A stretch of 64,000 nucleotides of DNA from Leishmania donovani (lineage: Eukaryota; Euglenozoa; Kinetoplastea; Trypanosomatida; Trypanosomatidae): NCBI RefSeq assembly GCF_000227135.1, contig NC_018244.1, positions 570,734 to 634,733 on the forward strand, read 5' to 3'. Of this stretch, positions 40,759 to 50,923 are shown piece by piece; position 1 is the stretch's first letter; each line of letters starts with the position of its first letter. Both the position numbers and the translations under genes were made by a program. The notes beneath the pieces were generated by a model. The model made no database searches. It was not told where the DNA came from and worked only from the letters and a program-made list of their open reading frames with translations.

Positions 40759-41942
40759 AAGCCTTGCTGTCGTCGCCGAGCACGAGGTCGACTCCGGTAA
40801 CCGCATCCACCGCGACCCTCCCCTTCCTTCCACACCATACACCACCAGAGAGAACAGATGCGACCGCAGAGACACAGGCGTAGATGTACAGCCACGCCGT
40901 CACTGGCGTTTTGGCTTCACGTTTTTTCATGCTCGTTCCGTTTGACTTTCCTTTCGTACACTGCCTTAGCACCATCGCTTCTCGGTTTCTCTATCTTCCT
41001 ATCGCCCTTCCGCTCTCTCAGCACGTTGGCTCTGCGTGTGTGTGTGCGTATGCCCGACAGTTTCGCTTTCACCGCCACTCCCCTCTCCTCTTGTGCCACT
41101 CTAGTCGCACATAGGTGTTGCATGGCATCTCCGCCCTTCCACAGCCACTCTCTGAATCCATGGTGTGCCCACCCTCGGCGTCTCCCCCGCTCTCCTTTCC
41201 ATCTGGTCAGATCGAGGGGATGTGCGTTACACCGCTGCTGCGGCACCGGCGCCGCTGCATCGCTCGGGCCCCTCCCCCTTTTACAAGAAAAGAAAGGATT
41301 TCGGATGCCCTGCTTGACCGCGTCTCCTTCGCTTGTGTCGCGCGCCGCTTCCCAGTCCACTTCTCTTGCGCCTCCCCCTCCTCTCCCCCTCCACCGGTTG
41401 CTCGCTTGCCCGTCCTCGTCGCACAGCTGCGCGTGCCCGCCACCGCCCACACCCTCACCCGCGCTCACATTACCGCCAAAGAGAGTTCTCTCGTTAGCCC
41501 CACCTCGCTCTCCATCCTTCTTGTTCTCGCCGCATCCGCTCAACACCCCTCTCGTCCCTTTTCCGTTGACACGTTGGCACAGAGCGGTGGGTCGTGTACA
41601 CAACGAGTGCGCAACTTGCCTCTGCTTTTTATCTCTCGGTAGCGACTTCCATTGAATACCCCACCTCTCTCTCTCCATCGACCTTTTCTCTCTGCGTCTG
41701 CCGCTCACGCACCCCCTCTCCCAGCGCGCGGGCAGCAACGTCGTCACACCCCGCTCACACCGCCAAGCACGCACGCGCTCTTCTCTGGAGGGGCGGACGA
41801 ACACAGGGAAGTCGAAAAGGTCGATCAGGAACCACGCACAGGCCCCCCTTCCCTCCAGCAACAACTGCAAATCCAGAGAGGGAGGCCGTGACGAGGCCAA
41901 CACGTGGAGGGAGCGAGCAGCGACACGCCCCCACCTTCGTTT

Positions 41943-42012
41943 CTTTATTTATATCACACATCATATATATATATATATCATATTTAATTATTTTTCGGCG
42001 AGATTTTTTGTT
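41943..42012. repeat. AT-rich tract with (AT)n
   Basis: The segment contains about ten AT dinucleotides (about 41962-41980) inside TTTATTTATAT, CATATTTAATTATTTTT and similar, in an otherwise GC- or CT-rich spacer. Confidence 0.85.
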
Positions 42013-42559
42013 TGCGTGTTTTGTTTGTCGTTGTCGTCATTGCCGCTGTTCATGTGATTGCTGTGGTTGTGGTTGTCTTTGGATATCTTTTCCGCTACTC
42101 TTCTTCGCCATCCTCCTCCTCCTCCCTTTTCCCCTCCTCTTCTGCACTTTCACATCGTTGCCACAGAGCACCTTGTTCTTTCTCCCTTTCTCACTCGCTT
42201 TCCCTGTCCCCCCCCTTGCGCTGCTCGTGTTGCGCGTGCTCTGGACGCTCTCTTCCCCACCCGCTGTGCCCTCCTAATCCCCTCTCCAAGTCATACGTTG
42301 TGTTTTGTTTTTTGTTTTCGCCCCCCCCCTCCCCTCGCTCTTCCTGCTCGAGACAAGCAGCTGTGGGTCGGCGATCGCGCCGCGCTTACGCGTCACTGAG
42401 TTGTGCGACAACACTCCGACAAGCAGAGACACACTTCTTTCTTTTTGGCTACCTTTTTCTGCTTGTTTTCGCTGTTTGCACGATTTCAGCTCGTCTTCTT
42501 TCTTTCCGCCGCTCCCGCCTCTTTCTGCGCCTTCGCTGCTTGTTTTTTTGCCCCCCCCC

Positions 42560-42658
42560 NNNNNNNNNNNNNNNNNNNNNNNNNNNNNNNNNNNNNNNNN
42601 NNNNNNNNNNNNNNNNNNNNNNNNNNNNNNNNNNNNNNNNNNNNNNNNNNNNNNNNNN
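42560..42658. other. Assembly gap (99 N)
   Basis: The gap starts directly after a C run, and a second C run (about 42675-42693) lies just beyond it. It falls in the likely 5' leader of the next gene, not in its coding region. Confidence 0.95.
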
Positions 42659-42845
42659 CTCGTCTCGTTTTGTTCCCCCCCCCCCCCCCCCCCAACCACG
42701 CCGTTGCTGCCGTGATTGCCTGCCGCCGCACCGCTCTCTCCGCCCCGCTCCGACTTTGTTTCCCTCTCTTGTGAACGCCTCAAGCAACACTCTCCACGAA
42801 AAAAGCAAAAAAAAACGGGAGAGACAAGAGTTGCGTTCTGCCACC

Positions 42846-44609
42846 ATGCAGCAGCAGCCATCGAGTAATTCGTGGCGCGGTGCCAACCGCGTCGGGTCTG
42901 TCAAGTATGCTCATTCGCCATACGCCTACCGCACCAACGTAGATGATGCCCGTTTCAGTCCATTGAGCGATCAGGGGGGTCGTCGGGAGTCGGCAAGCCT
43001 CCCAGTGTACCTTAGCCCCAGGTCGTTTAGCGCGAGCGCGTCGATGCATGAGTTGCCTGGGAGCCACGTGCTTCAGGGCACGCAAAATGAAGGCAGCGGG
43101 CAGCAGCTTTCTCAGCCGAGCACCCCACTAAGCCGATCCAGTGGCGTGCAGGAGTACTCGCAGCCGATTCAGGTCGGCTCCGCCCCAAACGTGCACCCGC
43201 GGTACCGCCGCAGAATGCAGAGTCCCATCACCTATGGCGGCAGCAACGACAGCGGTAGTCTCAGCGGCTTCCCCAACACACCGCCTAGCAGCCTGCCTCC
43301 TCGGTCTCCCTTCATGCCGCGCGACGACAGCGGGAGTACGTTTGCTGGCGGCGAGTCCGCGCCGGTACGAGGGCACAACGACCCTTACCAAATGAATGCC
43401 AACGGCGGTTGCTCCTCTCCACAATACCGGCTGCAGCTCTCGGGGAGCTCTCGCGATGCCGCCGTTGAAGTCGAGAGTAGATCGCAGTCGCCGAATCCTC
43501 ACTACACCGCGCACGGGACGCCGCCCCCGCCACCACCGCTGCCGGTCGGCACCTCCGTTCCTCAGTATGGTGCGCGGACGCCCAGCCAGCACACGTCGCC
43601 AACGAACGCGAATGGGACGGCCGCCTCAAGCTACGCCCCCCCGGGCTTCTCGGTGCCACTGAAGATGGCCTCTGTGAGCAACGGGGGCAGCGGCAGCTAC
43701 CACGGATCCCTCGGTGGCCGAGGCGGCTCGCAGTCACCCAGCTACGGAGATCCGAGAGCTAGTCACTCCTTCCCTTCAACGATGAGCGGCGGCAACGGAG
43801 CACCACCGCTGACGTTCGCCGCCGCAATGAAACAGCAGCAGCAAAGCAGCTCCTTCCAGGCAAGCAGCTACCACGGCCCAGCCAGAGGTGGCGCCTACCT
43901 TGCCTCGACTCCGTTTGGTGGCCCAGGGATGAGCGGTGGGTCCACCGGGGTGACGCACCGAGCGGAGGGTCCCCATTTCAGTGATTCGTACGACACAAAC
44001 ACAAAGACGGTGACCACGATGGCGGACGAGACGATGTCGTTCTCCAGCAAGTCGAGCAGCAGTGCGAGTAGCATCCGCGATGACCTGCCGCTCTGTCCCA
44101 ACGATGACGCGTGTACGCTGATTAACGATCGCAAACACCAGAAGAAGTTCGCCCACACGTGTCGACTGCTCCCCTGTTATCACGGACACGTCGCCCGCCA
44201 CGCGAAGCTTTTTAGGCACTCTCCAGGGCAGGTGTCACTGCCGGAGGGTGTCTCTGCCAACATGAAGATATCTAGTCACGCCCTGGCTAGCGTGAACTTT
44301 AGTACCATCAGCCCAGAGGCGCCGAACGCGTACCGCATCTACGTGTCGCACGGCAATAAGAGCTACGAGATTTTTGGTGACTGGGCCTCGGTGAAGGTGC
44401 ATACGTTCAAGCGGTACCTGCATCAGGTGTACCACATTGCCCCGAGCGCGCAAGTCCTGTCGGTTGTGAAGACGGGCAAGGTAATGGACGACGACATCAA
44501 CACCGTGAAGGGATTTGGAATTGAGGAGGACTCAGTTGTTCAGCTGCACAGCAACATTGAGGATGCCACCGTTTCCGGGCGCATCGGCATTTCACTCGAC
44601 GATCTATAA
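42846..44609 (+). CDS. Protein with Cys/His cluster and C-terminal ubiquitin-like domain
   Basis: The protein has 587 residues from ATG 42846 (GCCACCATGC); the open frame upstream crosses the gap and translates C/T-rich leader. Residues 1-400 are low complexity (Ser, Gly, Pro, Gln, Tyr), like many RNA-binding or condensate proteins. Residues 417-458 form a dense Cys/His cluster: C417-x5-C423-x7-H431-x5-H437, with C439, C444 and H448 (the latter set also spaced as C-x15-C-x4-C-x3-H). It could be a CCCH-type or PBZ-like zinc finger. Residues about 495-570 look like a ubiquitin-like fold (YRIYVSHGNKSYEIFGDW, HTFKRYLHQVYHI, then LSVVKTGKVMDDD, FGIEEDSVVQLH). No C-terminal GG is present, so it is not a conjugated modifier. 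RNA or ubiquitin-pathway function is inference. Confidence 0.8.
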   Translation: MQQQPSSNSWRGANRVGSVKYAHSPYAYRTNVDDARFSPLSDQGGRRESASLPVYLSPRSFSASASMHELPGSHVLQGTQNEGSGQQLSQPSTPLSRSSGVQEYSQPIQVGSAPNVHPRYRRRMQSPITYGGSNDSGSLSGFPNTPPSSLPPRSPFMPRDDSGSTFAGGESAPVRGHNDPYQMNANGGCSSPQYRLQLSGSSRDAAVEVESRSQSPNPHYTAHGTPPPPPPLPVGTSVPQYGARTPSQHTSPTNANGTAASSYAPPGFSVPLKMASVSNGGSGSYHGSLGGRGGSQSPSYGDPRASHSFPSTMSGGNGAPPLTFAAAMKQQQQSSSFQASSYHGPARGGAYLASTPFGGPGMSGGSTGVTHRAEGPHFSDSYDTNTKTVTTMADETMSFSSKSSSSASSIRDDLPLCPNDDACTLINDRKHQKKFAHTCRLLPCYHGHVARHAKLFRHSPGQVSLPEGVSANMKISSHALASVNFSTISPEAPNAYRIYVSHGNKSYEIFGDWASVKVHTFKRYLHQVYHIAPSAQVLSVVKTGKVMDDDINTVKGFGIEEDSVVQLHSNIEDATVSGRIGISLDDL

Positions 44610-45189
44610 ATGCCGTTGGCGCATGTACACCGTACACACATAAAGATGCGCATGCACATCCATACCCTCGCTCGCACACGCGAGAAGCCATTGGGGAGCG
44701 GCAGAGAGCGAAAGGAGGCGGCAGCTGCGGTGTGGCATGGGAGCGTCCACAGTCGCACTGGCATAGGAGAAAGAGGGAACCACACGTTCCAGCCCGTGCG
44801 GTGTGTGTGTATCTGTGTGTGTGTCCTTGCATGTGACTTCTTTGGTCGCGCGCCTGTGGTTCATGTGATGAACTGCCGACAATCAACAGGTTAGCGTCGC
44901 AACCTTTTCGTATGTCTCCTTGCCTCGTTCTCCGTTCGCCATTCTGCACGACAATGACGAGTGCGACGATCACAAGGACACGCAGCACGGAGTGTGTATC
45001 CTGCACTGCCACCTGGTCTTGGCCGCCCTTCCGTTTTCTCGTTTTTTTTTTTCGCACCTGCCTCTCTCTCTTCGGTTGCTCTTACCCCTCGCCGAGATCT
45101 ATGTGCGCGTGCATGTGTGTATTGTGCGGAGGCGGTGCACTTCAGAGGATGCGGCGCATTGGACGGAGTGTTGTACTTGCTGTCGGTAT

Positions 45190-45460
45190 AGCATGCATGC
45201 GCGCGCGCGCACACACACACACCCAAACACACGAGAATAACAGCAACCGAACAGCAACAATGCCCTGTGCGCACATCGGTATATATGTATGTATATTTAT
45301 GCATGTGTATATATATATGTACGTATATATGCATATGCATAGGTACATATGCATATGTGTGTGCAGACGTGCATGCGTACACACAGGTGTATATATATAT
45401 ATATGCGTCTATGCGTTTATGTGTATATGTATATAAATGTGTGTGGGCCTGCCCATGTGT
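45190..45460. repeat. Alternating purine-pyrimidine simple repeats
   Basis: The segment starts with GCATGCATGCGCGCGCGCGC and (AC)n to about 45226. From 45278 it is a long run of TATATG, CATATG, GTACGTATATATG and (TA)n units to about 45445. Such alternation favours non-B DNA. Confidence 0.8.
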
Positions 45461-46442
45461 TTGCCTTTAATTTCATTTTTTTTTTTACGTTAGGCATCGA
45501 TGTTTGCTCTTTTCAGTTTTTATTTTACTGATCCTTCTCTCGCTATGTTCGCGTGCGCGAGAGTGATTGATGGCGTCTCGCAGCCTCTGTCTTTTACCGT
45601 TCGCCATGCTTCCTGCATCTCCTGCCCCCTCCCCCTCTCTGCGCGCGTGCGTGCTCGGATCCGTGGTGCATTCTATGGTTATTATTGCGTTGTCCACGTT
45701 GTTATCGTTTGCTTCTATCTTTCCGGATCGCGGTGATGTGGCTCTCTCTGTATAGGCGTGTACATGTATGCGCATGTATGTACATGTATGTGTAGATATG
45801 CAGGCGTATACACGTGTGTATATGTACCTCGATCTGCCCCAGTGTGCGCATGCTTCCTTCTCTCTCTGCTGTGTCTGTTTTGTTTGCGCGAGGCCCCACG
45901 ACTTCTCTGCCATCTCCTCATCTCTGCGTGCTCCATGCACAGGAGCAAGAGGGGGGGGGCTGGGGGCTCACGTGCGCATCATTCGTTTCCATCCAAGGGG
46001 ACAGGGACGGTGGAGACACGAAGCGGAAAAAGACGCGAGAGGCACTTGTACACGTGCAGAGGTGCGTGCAAGATGGATGTTGAAGGCAAGGCACAGGCTG
46101 AGGGTAGGCGGAGTGGATGCTGTGCACCAAGCGACGCATCAGCTGTTTCGCCTTGCCTCCCTCGTTATCGTTGTTGTGCTCCTTCTCTCAGCACAGGAGA
46201 TGACAAGCCGCATTGCAGCGTGTTTGTGCGTGCTGTTTGGGCGCTTGAGCTCTGAGTAAAACTGACCAACACCGCGGATACGTCCTCTGCATCACTAGCT
46301 GCTCTTCCCATTTTCCCGTGCCCCCTTCGCTCACGTGACGCGCGCCTTCGCCACTCCGCACCGAGGTCGTCAATCATCTCCGTAAGCCTGCTATATTCTT
46401 TCTATTTTCTGTGGTTCGTGTGTGTGTGTGCGCCTTCATAAC

Positions 46443-46828
46443 GGAGGGCGCCCCTCTCCGCGCGTGGCGTCTGAGGGTCCCGCACCCAGCTCTCCGTGTG
46501 GAAGGCGGCCGAGCAGCCCCCCTCCCCCTGCTGTATCCCTGCCAAATGCCGAACCGCCTGCGGTGCGGACATGGCCAAGTGCCGACGACGTGTGGGAGGT
46601 CTGGGCGCCGTGTGGGAGCGACGTGTGGGGCGGGTGGTGGGTGGGTGGAGCTTGCGGCAGGGGGTCGTGCTCTCCGATGCCTGAGCCGGCGCATTGCTGG
46701 AAGGCGTGCGTCCGGGGCTGCGTCGCACGACGCGATGGGTGGCCTGTGGCAGGGCCGGGGGGGGGCGGGGTTGAGTCTCACCTCCTGGTGAATGGCAGAG
46801 GCAGTGGCCACACGTTGAGTAAAGAAAA
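46443..46828 (+). repeat. Dispersed ~360-bp repeat, copy 3 (SIDER-like)
   Basis: It matches copies 2 and 4 along the full length with a handful of changes (AGCAGCCCCCC and GGCCGGGGGGGGGCGGGG). It begins GAGGGCGCCCCTCTCCGCGC and ends GTTGAGTAAAGAAAA. It lies 1.8 kb after the 44609 stop and 770 bp before the next ATG, in sense orientation. Confidence 0.75.
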
Positions 46829-47601
46829 CGTAATATAAGTGATGTTCCAACGGAGGAACAGTGGCCGCCGCTCGCGGGCTGTTCTGTCTCTATGCAGAAA
46901 TGAAAGATGTGAGAGATACAGAAGCAAGAACGGATAGAAGACAACCTCGTCGATGTGATAGCCCCTCGGTGTCCCTTGTCGCTCGCTAGCGTGCGCGTTG
47001 AGAGGGATTTCAAGAAGGTGGTACGACATGGGCGCACGTATATGGTGACACGCGCACCTGCGCTAGTGGCCGATACTCGATCACTGGTGCGTGACTTTAC
47101 ACAGATGACATTGGTCGTCTTGTGTGGCTCTGTATGCTAGAGTAGCTACACACCACTAAATTGGTGGCGCATCTGCTGACGGGAGACGACAGGTGCAGCG
47201 CATCGATTCACCACCCGCCCCTTTTCTCCTGGCAAACTCCTCGTGGGGCCGCAAATCGTGCTCGTCGCAGCTAGCGATGCGCGCTCTCTCTCTCTCTGTT
47301 TGTGCTGCGATTTCAGTAGAGCTGCTCTTCCTCTTCCAATGCTCGTGCTTGCGCATCGCGTATCCTCTGAGCTCTTCCCTGCCTGTGGGGCGACTCCGCC
47401 CGCCACTTCTACTGTGCACGCACTGCACTGCTCACGGACCAGCAGGGTGTGAGAATAGCCGCTCCGGCTCCGCCGCCCCGACCAGCCCCTCGGGCCGGTA
47501 CCGCGAGGCAGAGATCAGGGCATCTGTGCCAGCCAAGTCCCCAAAGAAGCCATCACAACCTTCACATCAACCACAGATCGTAGTGATCGGGGTTCGTCGG
47601 C

Positions 47602-48327
47602 ATGCCAGGATTTGGCAGCCTGTGGCGATGGCTGCGAAGAGAATCGGCGATCCCAGGTGTCGTGTACAGTGATCAGCTGCAGAACATCAAGGAGGAGCTC
47701 GAGCGCCAGCAGAACATCCGGTGGGCTGGCAACTTGCGCAACGTGCGGCTCGAGTCGGCGCCGCATCTCATCGTGCGCACCAGCAGCAGTTCTGCCGCGC
47801 TACCTGGCCCGGAGGAGGAGCCGTACACCTTCTGGGAGCGCATTGGCCTGGTGCCGGTGCACCCGTCGCGTGTGCGAGCAAGGCAGTACTACCATCCTAT
47901 CACGGACTTTGCCCTGTACGACTACGACGAAGTCTCTCCAGAGGAGAAGGAGTTGACAGCGAAGTGGATGGCGCGCGTTATGGAATTCAACGCTGCCACG
48001 CCTGCCGGCATCCTATGTGTGACGGGTTGCCTCGTGCTTCCGTTGCACACGGTCTACCGTATGCCGCTTCTCGTCGCGGCTGGCATCACCGGCGTGGCGG
48101 TGGAGGTGACACGGGCATATATGGCGGCCTCGCAGCAACGGCAGGACTTGGACGACTTCCTACTGGCGAAGGAGATATGGTATATAAAGAATGTGGAAAC
48201 CTATCAGCTCGGCATCCCACGCATTCCCCGCGGGCGTGAGCGGGAGTACCAGCAGTACGTCGATGGAGGGGCGCCCATGCAGCCGCAGGAGCTCCCTGAG
48301 GAGCTGGCGCGTGACTTGCACTATTGA
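47602..48327 (+). CDS. Membrane protein with two TM segments, function unknown
   Basis: The protein has 241 residues from ATG 47602. The N-terminus (PGFGSLWRWLRRESAIPG) is basic and amphipathic and could target mitochondria. A polar part follows (EEEPYTFWERIGLVPVHPSR, YYHPITDFALYDYDE). Two hydrophobic segments lie at about residues 132-148 (AGILCVTGCLVLPLHTVY) and 154-171 (PLLVAAGITGVAVEVTRAYM), giving a hairpin. The C-terminus is charged (DDFLLAKEIWYIKNVETY, RGREREYQQYV). I recognise no family; the hairpin plan is common among mitochondrial inner-membrane accessory proteins, which is inference. Codon bias and strand support a real gene. Confidence 0.75.
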   Translation: MPGFGSLWRWLRRESAIPGVVYSDQLQNIKEELERQQNIRWAGNLRNVRLESAPHLIVRTSSSSAALPGPEEEPYTFWERIGLVPVHPSRVRARQYYHPITDFALYDYDEVSPEEKELTAKWMARVMEFNAATPAGILCVTGCLVLPLHTVYRMPLLVAAGITGVAVEVTRAYMAASQQRQDLDDFLLAKEIWYIKNVETYQLGIPRIPRGREREYQQYVDGGAPMQPQELPEELARDLHY

Positions 48328-49317
48328 AGATGGAGTCGCATGGGCGTCTATTCCGTTCACATCTGCTCCCGTGCTCACTGGTGAACTGGCGGGGAGTGGA
48401 TGCCGTGCCAAGGCGCACATCGTAACGCGTGCCTTGATGTTTTGCGTGCCCGTGCTCGATGTCACGAGGAGGATCTGTCTTGTATCTAGAGAAGGGGGTG
48501 TGGGGTGCAGCGCCAACAGACGGAGAAAAGACGACGCGCGGAGAGATCCTGACCAGAAGCTGCGTTCACGCTGTGCTCCACCTGAGAGCTGGGCAACGGG
48601 GCATTGCCCTTTGTTGTTCTTGCCACATTTAGCTCTCTCCCCGCCCGCACGCATCACACAAGACGCTGCCGCCTCCGCGTTTCGAGCGGCTGATTTCGAC
48701 CATCATGGATCTCTACTCGAGTGCTCACATCTTCCTTCTGCCCCTTCTTCGTGCCTACTCTGCCATCGAATAAATGGAAAAGGCGAGCTGATAACGTCCA
48801 CCACGCCGTGCCAGTACAGAGAAGTCGTGGACGAGGCGGGACGAGGGCACGATCATGCCCACAACGGCAACCTCGACTAATAATTCCGCACAGCTCTCTA
48901 CGGACCCCCTTGCTGAGGACACACAGCTGCACACAAACCATCGACAACCGACGCGGAAGAGAAAGAACACGGCTGCTCGCGCACATACTCCAGCGGCGCA
49001 AGACTCTCGGAACCCCACGCCGCGAGTCACACTCGACAGGCCTGCACCGCCTCTTGCCGTCTCCACTACGCAAAGCCAGAGAGACGCTTCCCCCCCGCGC
49101 ATGCCGCGAGCATTACTTGGCGCTCGAGCTCGTGGCATTGACACACGCAGCGTACGTTTGTGCGTGTGTGTGCTTCTCCAGTTGTGATCTTGCTCCATTG
49201 ACCTGGTTGGCGGGAGTGGACAAGAGGGGTGAAGGTGCAGTGTGGCGATCACGTCACGTACACCGACAACTTGGGAGAGCAGAAAACGAAGCTACAGGGC
49301 CGTAGAAGAACCAACAA
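48328..49317. other. Spacer before NMNAT
   Basis: These 1.0 kb are of mixed composition, without strong repeats. Overlapping open frames on both strands look like noise; no gene is supported. Confidence 0.45.
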
Positions 49318-50241
49318 ATGCCGCCTTCAACTGCCGCCCCCTATGCGCTTCGGACGGACAAGCTAAAGCCACTGGAGGGCTGTGTGGCTGGTTGCTCTGT
49401 CTCACCCGCGGAAGCGGCATCGCAGGTCGCATCCTCACTGCAACCGGTGGTTCTCGCCATCTGCGGAAGCTTCAACCCTATCCACAACGCGCATCTGAAG
49501 CTCTACGACGCCGCAAAGAGATCCATAGATGGTGCTCATGGCCGTGTTGTTCTCGGCGGATTTCTCTCCCCAGTCGGCGACGCCTACAGAAAACCAGGGT
49601 TGCGTAGCGCGGCTGATCGTTTTCAGATCATGAGGAAGGCCCTTTGCCACCACCCCGACCTCAATGTCGACACGTGGGAGTGCCAGCAGCCCGTGTACAC
49701 GCGCACCTTCTTCGTACTACAAGCGCTGGAGGAGCATGTCAACGCGTGGTACGCCGAATCTGAGCCGGCGGCCATGGAGTGGCTGACCTCGCATGACCGC
49801 CGCGTACGAGTTGTTTTCGTGTGTGGCGCCGACCTCTTCTCTTCGTTTTGGATCCCCGGCTGCTGGCAGCTACGTCTGCTGCGGCAACTCCTCGATTCAT
49901 TCCATCTGGTTGTCGTCCACCGCGAGGGTGCTCGAGGCTGCGTCAGAGGCGCCGATGACTTCGCACATATCTGCCAGACGGCGCCGCTGCTGTCGGAGAC
50001 GGCGGTGGACGGAGAGAAGATTGAGATCGACATGTCCAGATACACGTTTACGTTCGCGACCTTCTCCGCGCCGGACGACACGTCATCTACAGCCGTGCGG
50101 GCTGCGGCGATGGAGCTTGCGAAGACGCCGCTGGGCGATGCGGTGACGCGCGCAGCTCTGCAGTCGCGTCTCCGCGCCATGCTGCCCGAGGCTGCCGTGC
50201 AGTCGGTGGTGGAGCTCTACGGAGAGGTGCTGACGTCCTGA
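49318..50241 (+). CDS. NMNAT: Nicotinamide/nicotinate mononucleotide adenylyltransferase
   Basis: NMNAT joins NMN (or NaMN) to ATP to make NAD (or NaAD), the shared last adenylation step of NAD synthesis. The protein has 307 residues from ATG 49318. The nucleotidyl-transferase motif G50-S-F-N-P-I-H56-N-A-H59 holds the two catalytic histidines. Other family segments follow: FLSPVGDAYRKPGLRSAADR, VDTWECQQPVYTRTF, VVFVCGADLFSSFWIPGCW and FHLVVVHREG. The C-terminal ATP-binding motif SSTAVR (S256-R261) corresponds to ISSTxxR. The roughly 40 N-terminal residues are an extension seen in kinetoplastid forms as far as I recall. No targeting signal is obvious. All active-site motifs look intact. Confidence 0.94.
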   Translation: MPPSTAAPYALRTDKLKPLEGCVAGCSVSPAEAASQVASSLQPVVLAICGSFNPIHNAHLKLYDAAKRSIDGAHGRVVLGGFLSPVGDAYRKPGLRSAADRFQIMRKALCHHPDLNVDTWECQQPVYTRTFFVLQALEEHVNAWYAESEPAAMEWLTSHDRRVRVVFVCGADLFSSFWIPGCWQLRLLRQLLDSFHLVVVHREGARGCVRGADDFAHICQTAPLLSETAVDGEKIEIDMSRYTFTFATFSAPDDTSSTAVRAAAMELAKTPLGDAVTRAALQSRLRAMLPEAAVQSVVELYGEVLTS

Positions 50242-50923
50242 GATGACACACCGTGAGGAAAGGAGGCCGGGGCGGCAGAGAGCGGAGTGTGGAGGCCTCC
50301 CTGTAGCAGGCGTCGCGGCAGCGCAGTGCAGCACTCGCGGACATGCCTCTTCCCCAGTGCAACCAATCACCCTTTGTGTCTATAGTCTGGTGCATGCGTG
50401 TGTCTAGCCCGTCTTGTACTGCCTCTTGAGAGAACGCATTATATCGCCAGCGTGGTGCGATACGGTGCGCAGCAAGTGACTCATGGCCGCCTTGGCGGCG
50501 CGGCGAGTGCGCGATCGCCCGCCCTGCTCCTCGTCTCTGTCGGTGGTTTCAACGCATACATCCGTTACACGTCCCTTTCGGACAAGACGCATCCCACGCG
50601 GGCTCGTTGCCGGCTCACCATTCGTGACTGGGGCTCCCTCTTGGCACAGGATCCACCGTAGCTTTCAGCGGCCCTGCATGTCCTTGGCCTCTTCCCCGCT
50701 GCTATGTCACTACCTTCTTTCCTCCTCTCTTCCTCTCACTGACCGTCTTGTGCGTCCCTCGCTCCGGTTCGTTTTGCGCAACACCGGCGTCGCGTGCAAC
50801 AGCATGGGCACAGCGGCTCACCTCACCTGTTTTTCTCTCGTCGTCCTCCCTGTTCGGAGCCGACTGCTCTTTTTTTCATGCACGCACCAACATCCTTGAC
50901 CCGCGCGAACAAGAGACACGCCA
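50242..50923. other. Spacer before cytochrome b5-domain gene
   Basis: These 0.68 kb hold a minus-strand 62-codon frame (50404-50592, see findings) and a C/T-rich tract at 50690-50745. T-rich CTCTTTTTTTC at 50869-50879 lies close to the next start. No gene is supported. Confidence 0.45.

Larger units (their letters stand above)
39396..42845. other. 3.45-kb spacer with possible gene relic, AT-rich tract and gap
   Basis: About 39600-40760 contains protein-like fragments in several frames (listed separately). About 40880-41900 is strongly C/T-rich. At 41943-42012 there is an unusually AT-rich stretch with (AT)n. A C/T-rich leader with a 99-N gap (42560-42658) and C runs precedes the next start; the A-rich bases just before 42846 are leader. 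Confidence 0.5.
44610..47601. other. 3-kb spacer with alternating purine-pyrimidine tracts and repeat copy 3
   Basis: It holds (CG)n(CA)n and TA/CATG-rich tracts at 45190-45460 and 45755-45830, repeat copy 3 (46443-46828), a sequence of mixed composition to 47150, and a C/T-rich leader of the next gene (47280-47330). No gene is supported. Confidence 0.55.

Noticed and set aside
40917..41903. 328-codon minus-strand frame
   Set aside because: Antisense of a C/T-rich leader, giving Arg/Glu/Gly-rich noise; no splice signals on that strand noted.
42012..42845. In-frame upstream extension of the ubiquitin-like gene
   Set aside because: It crosses the N gap and reads C/T-rich leader; the ATG at 42846 has a good context and begins the plausible protein.
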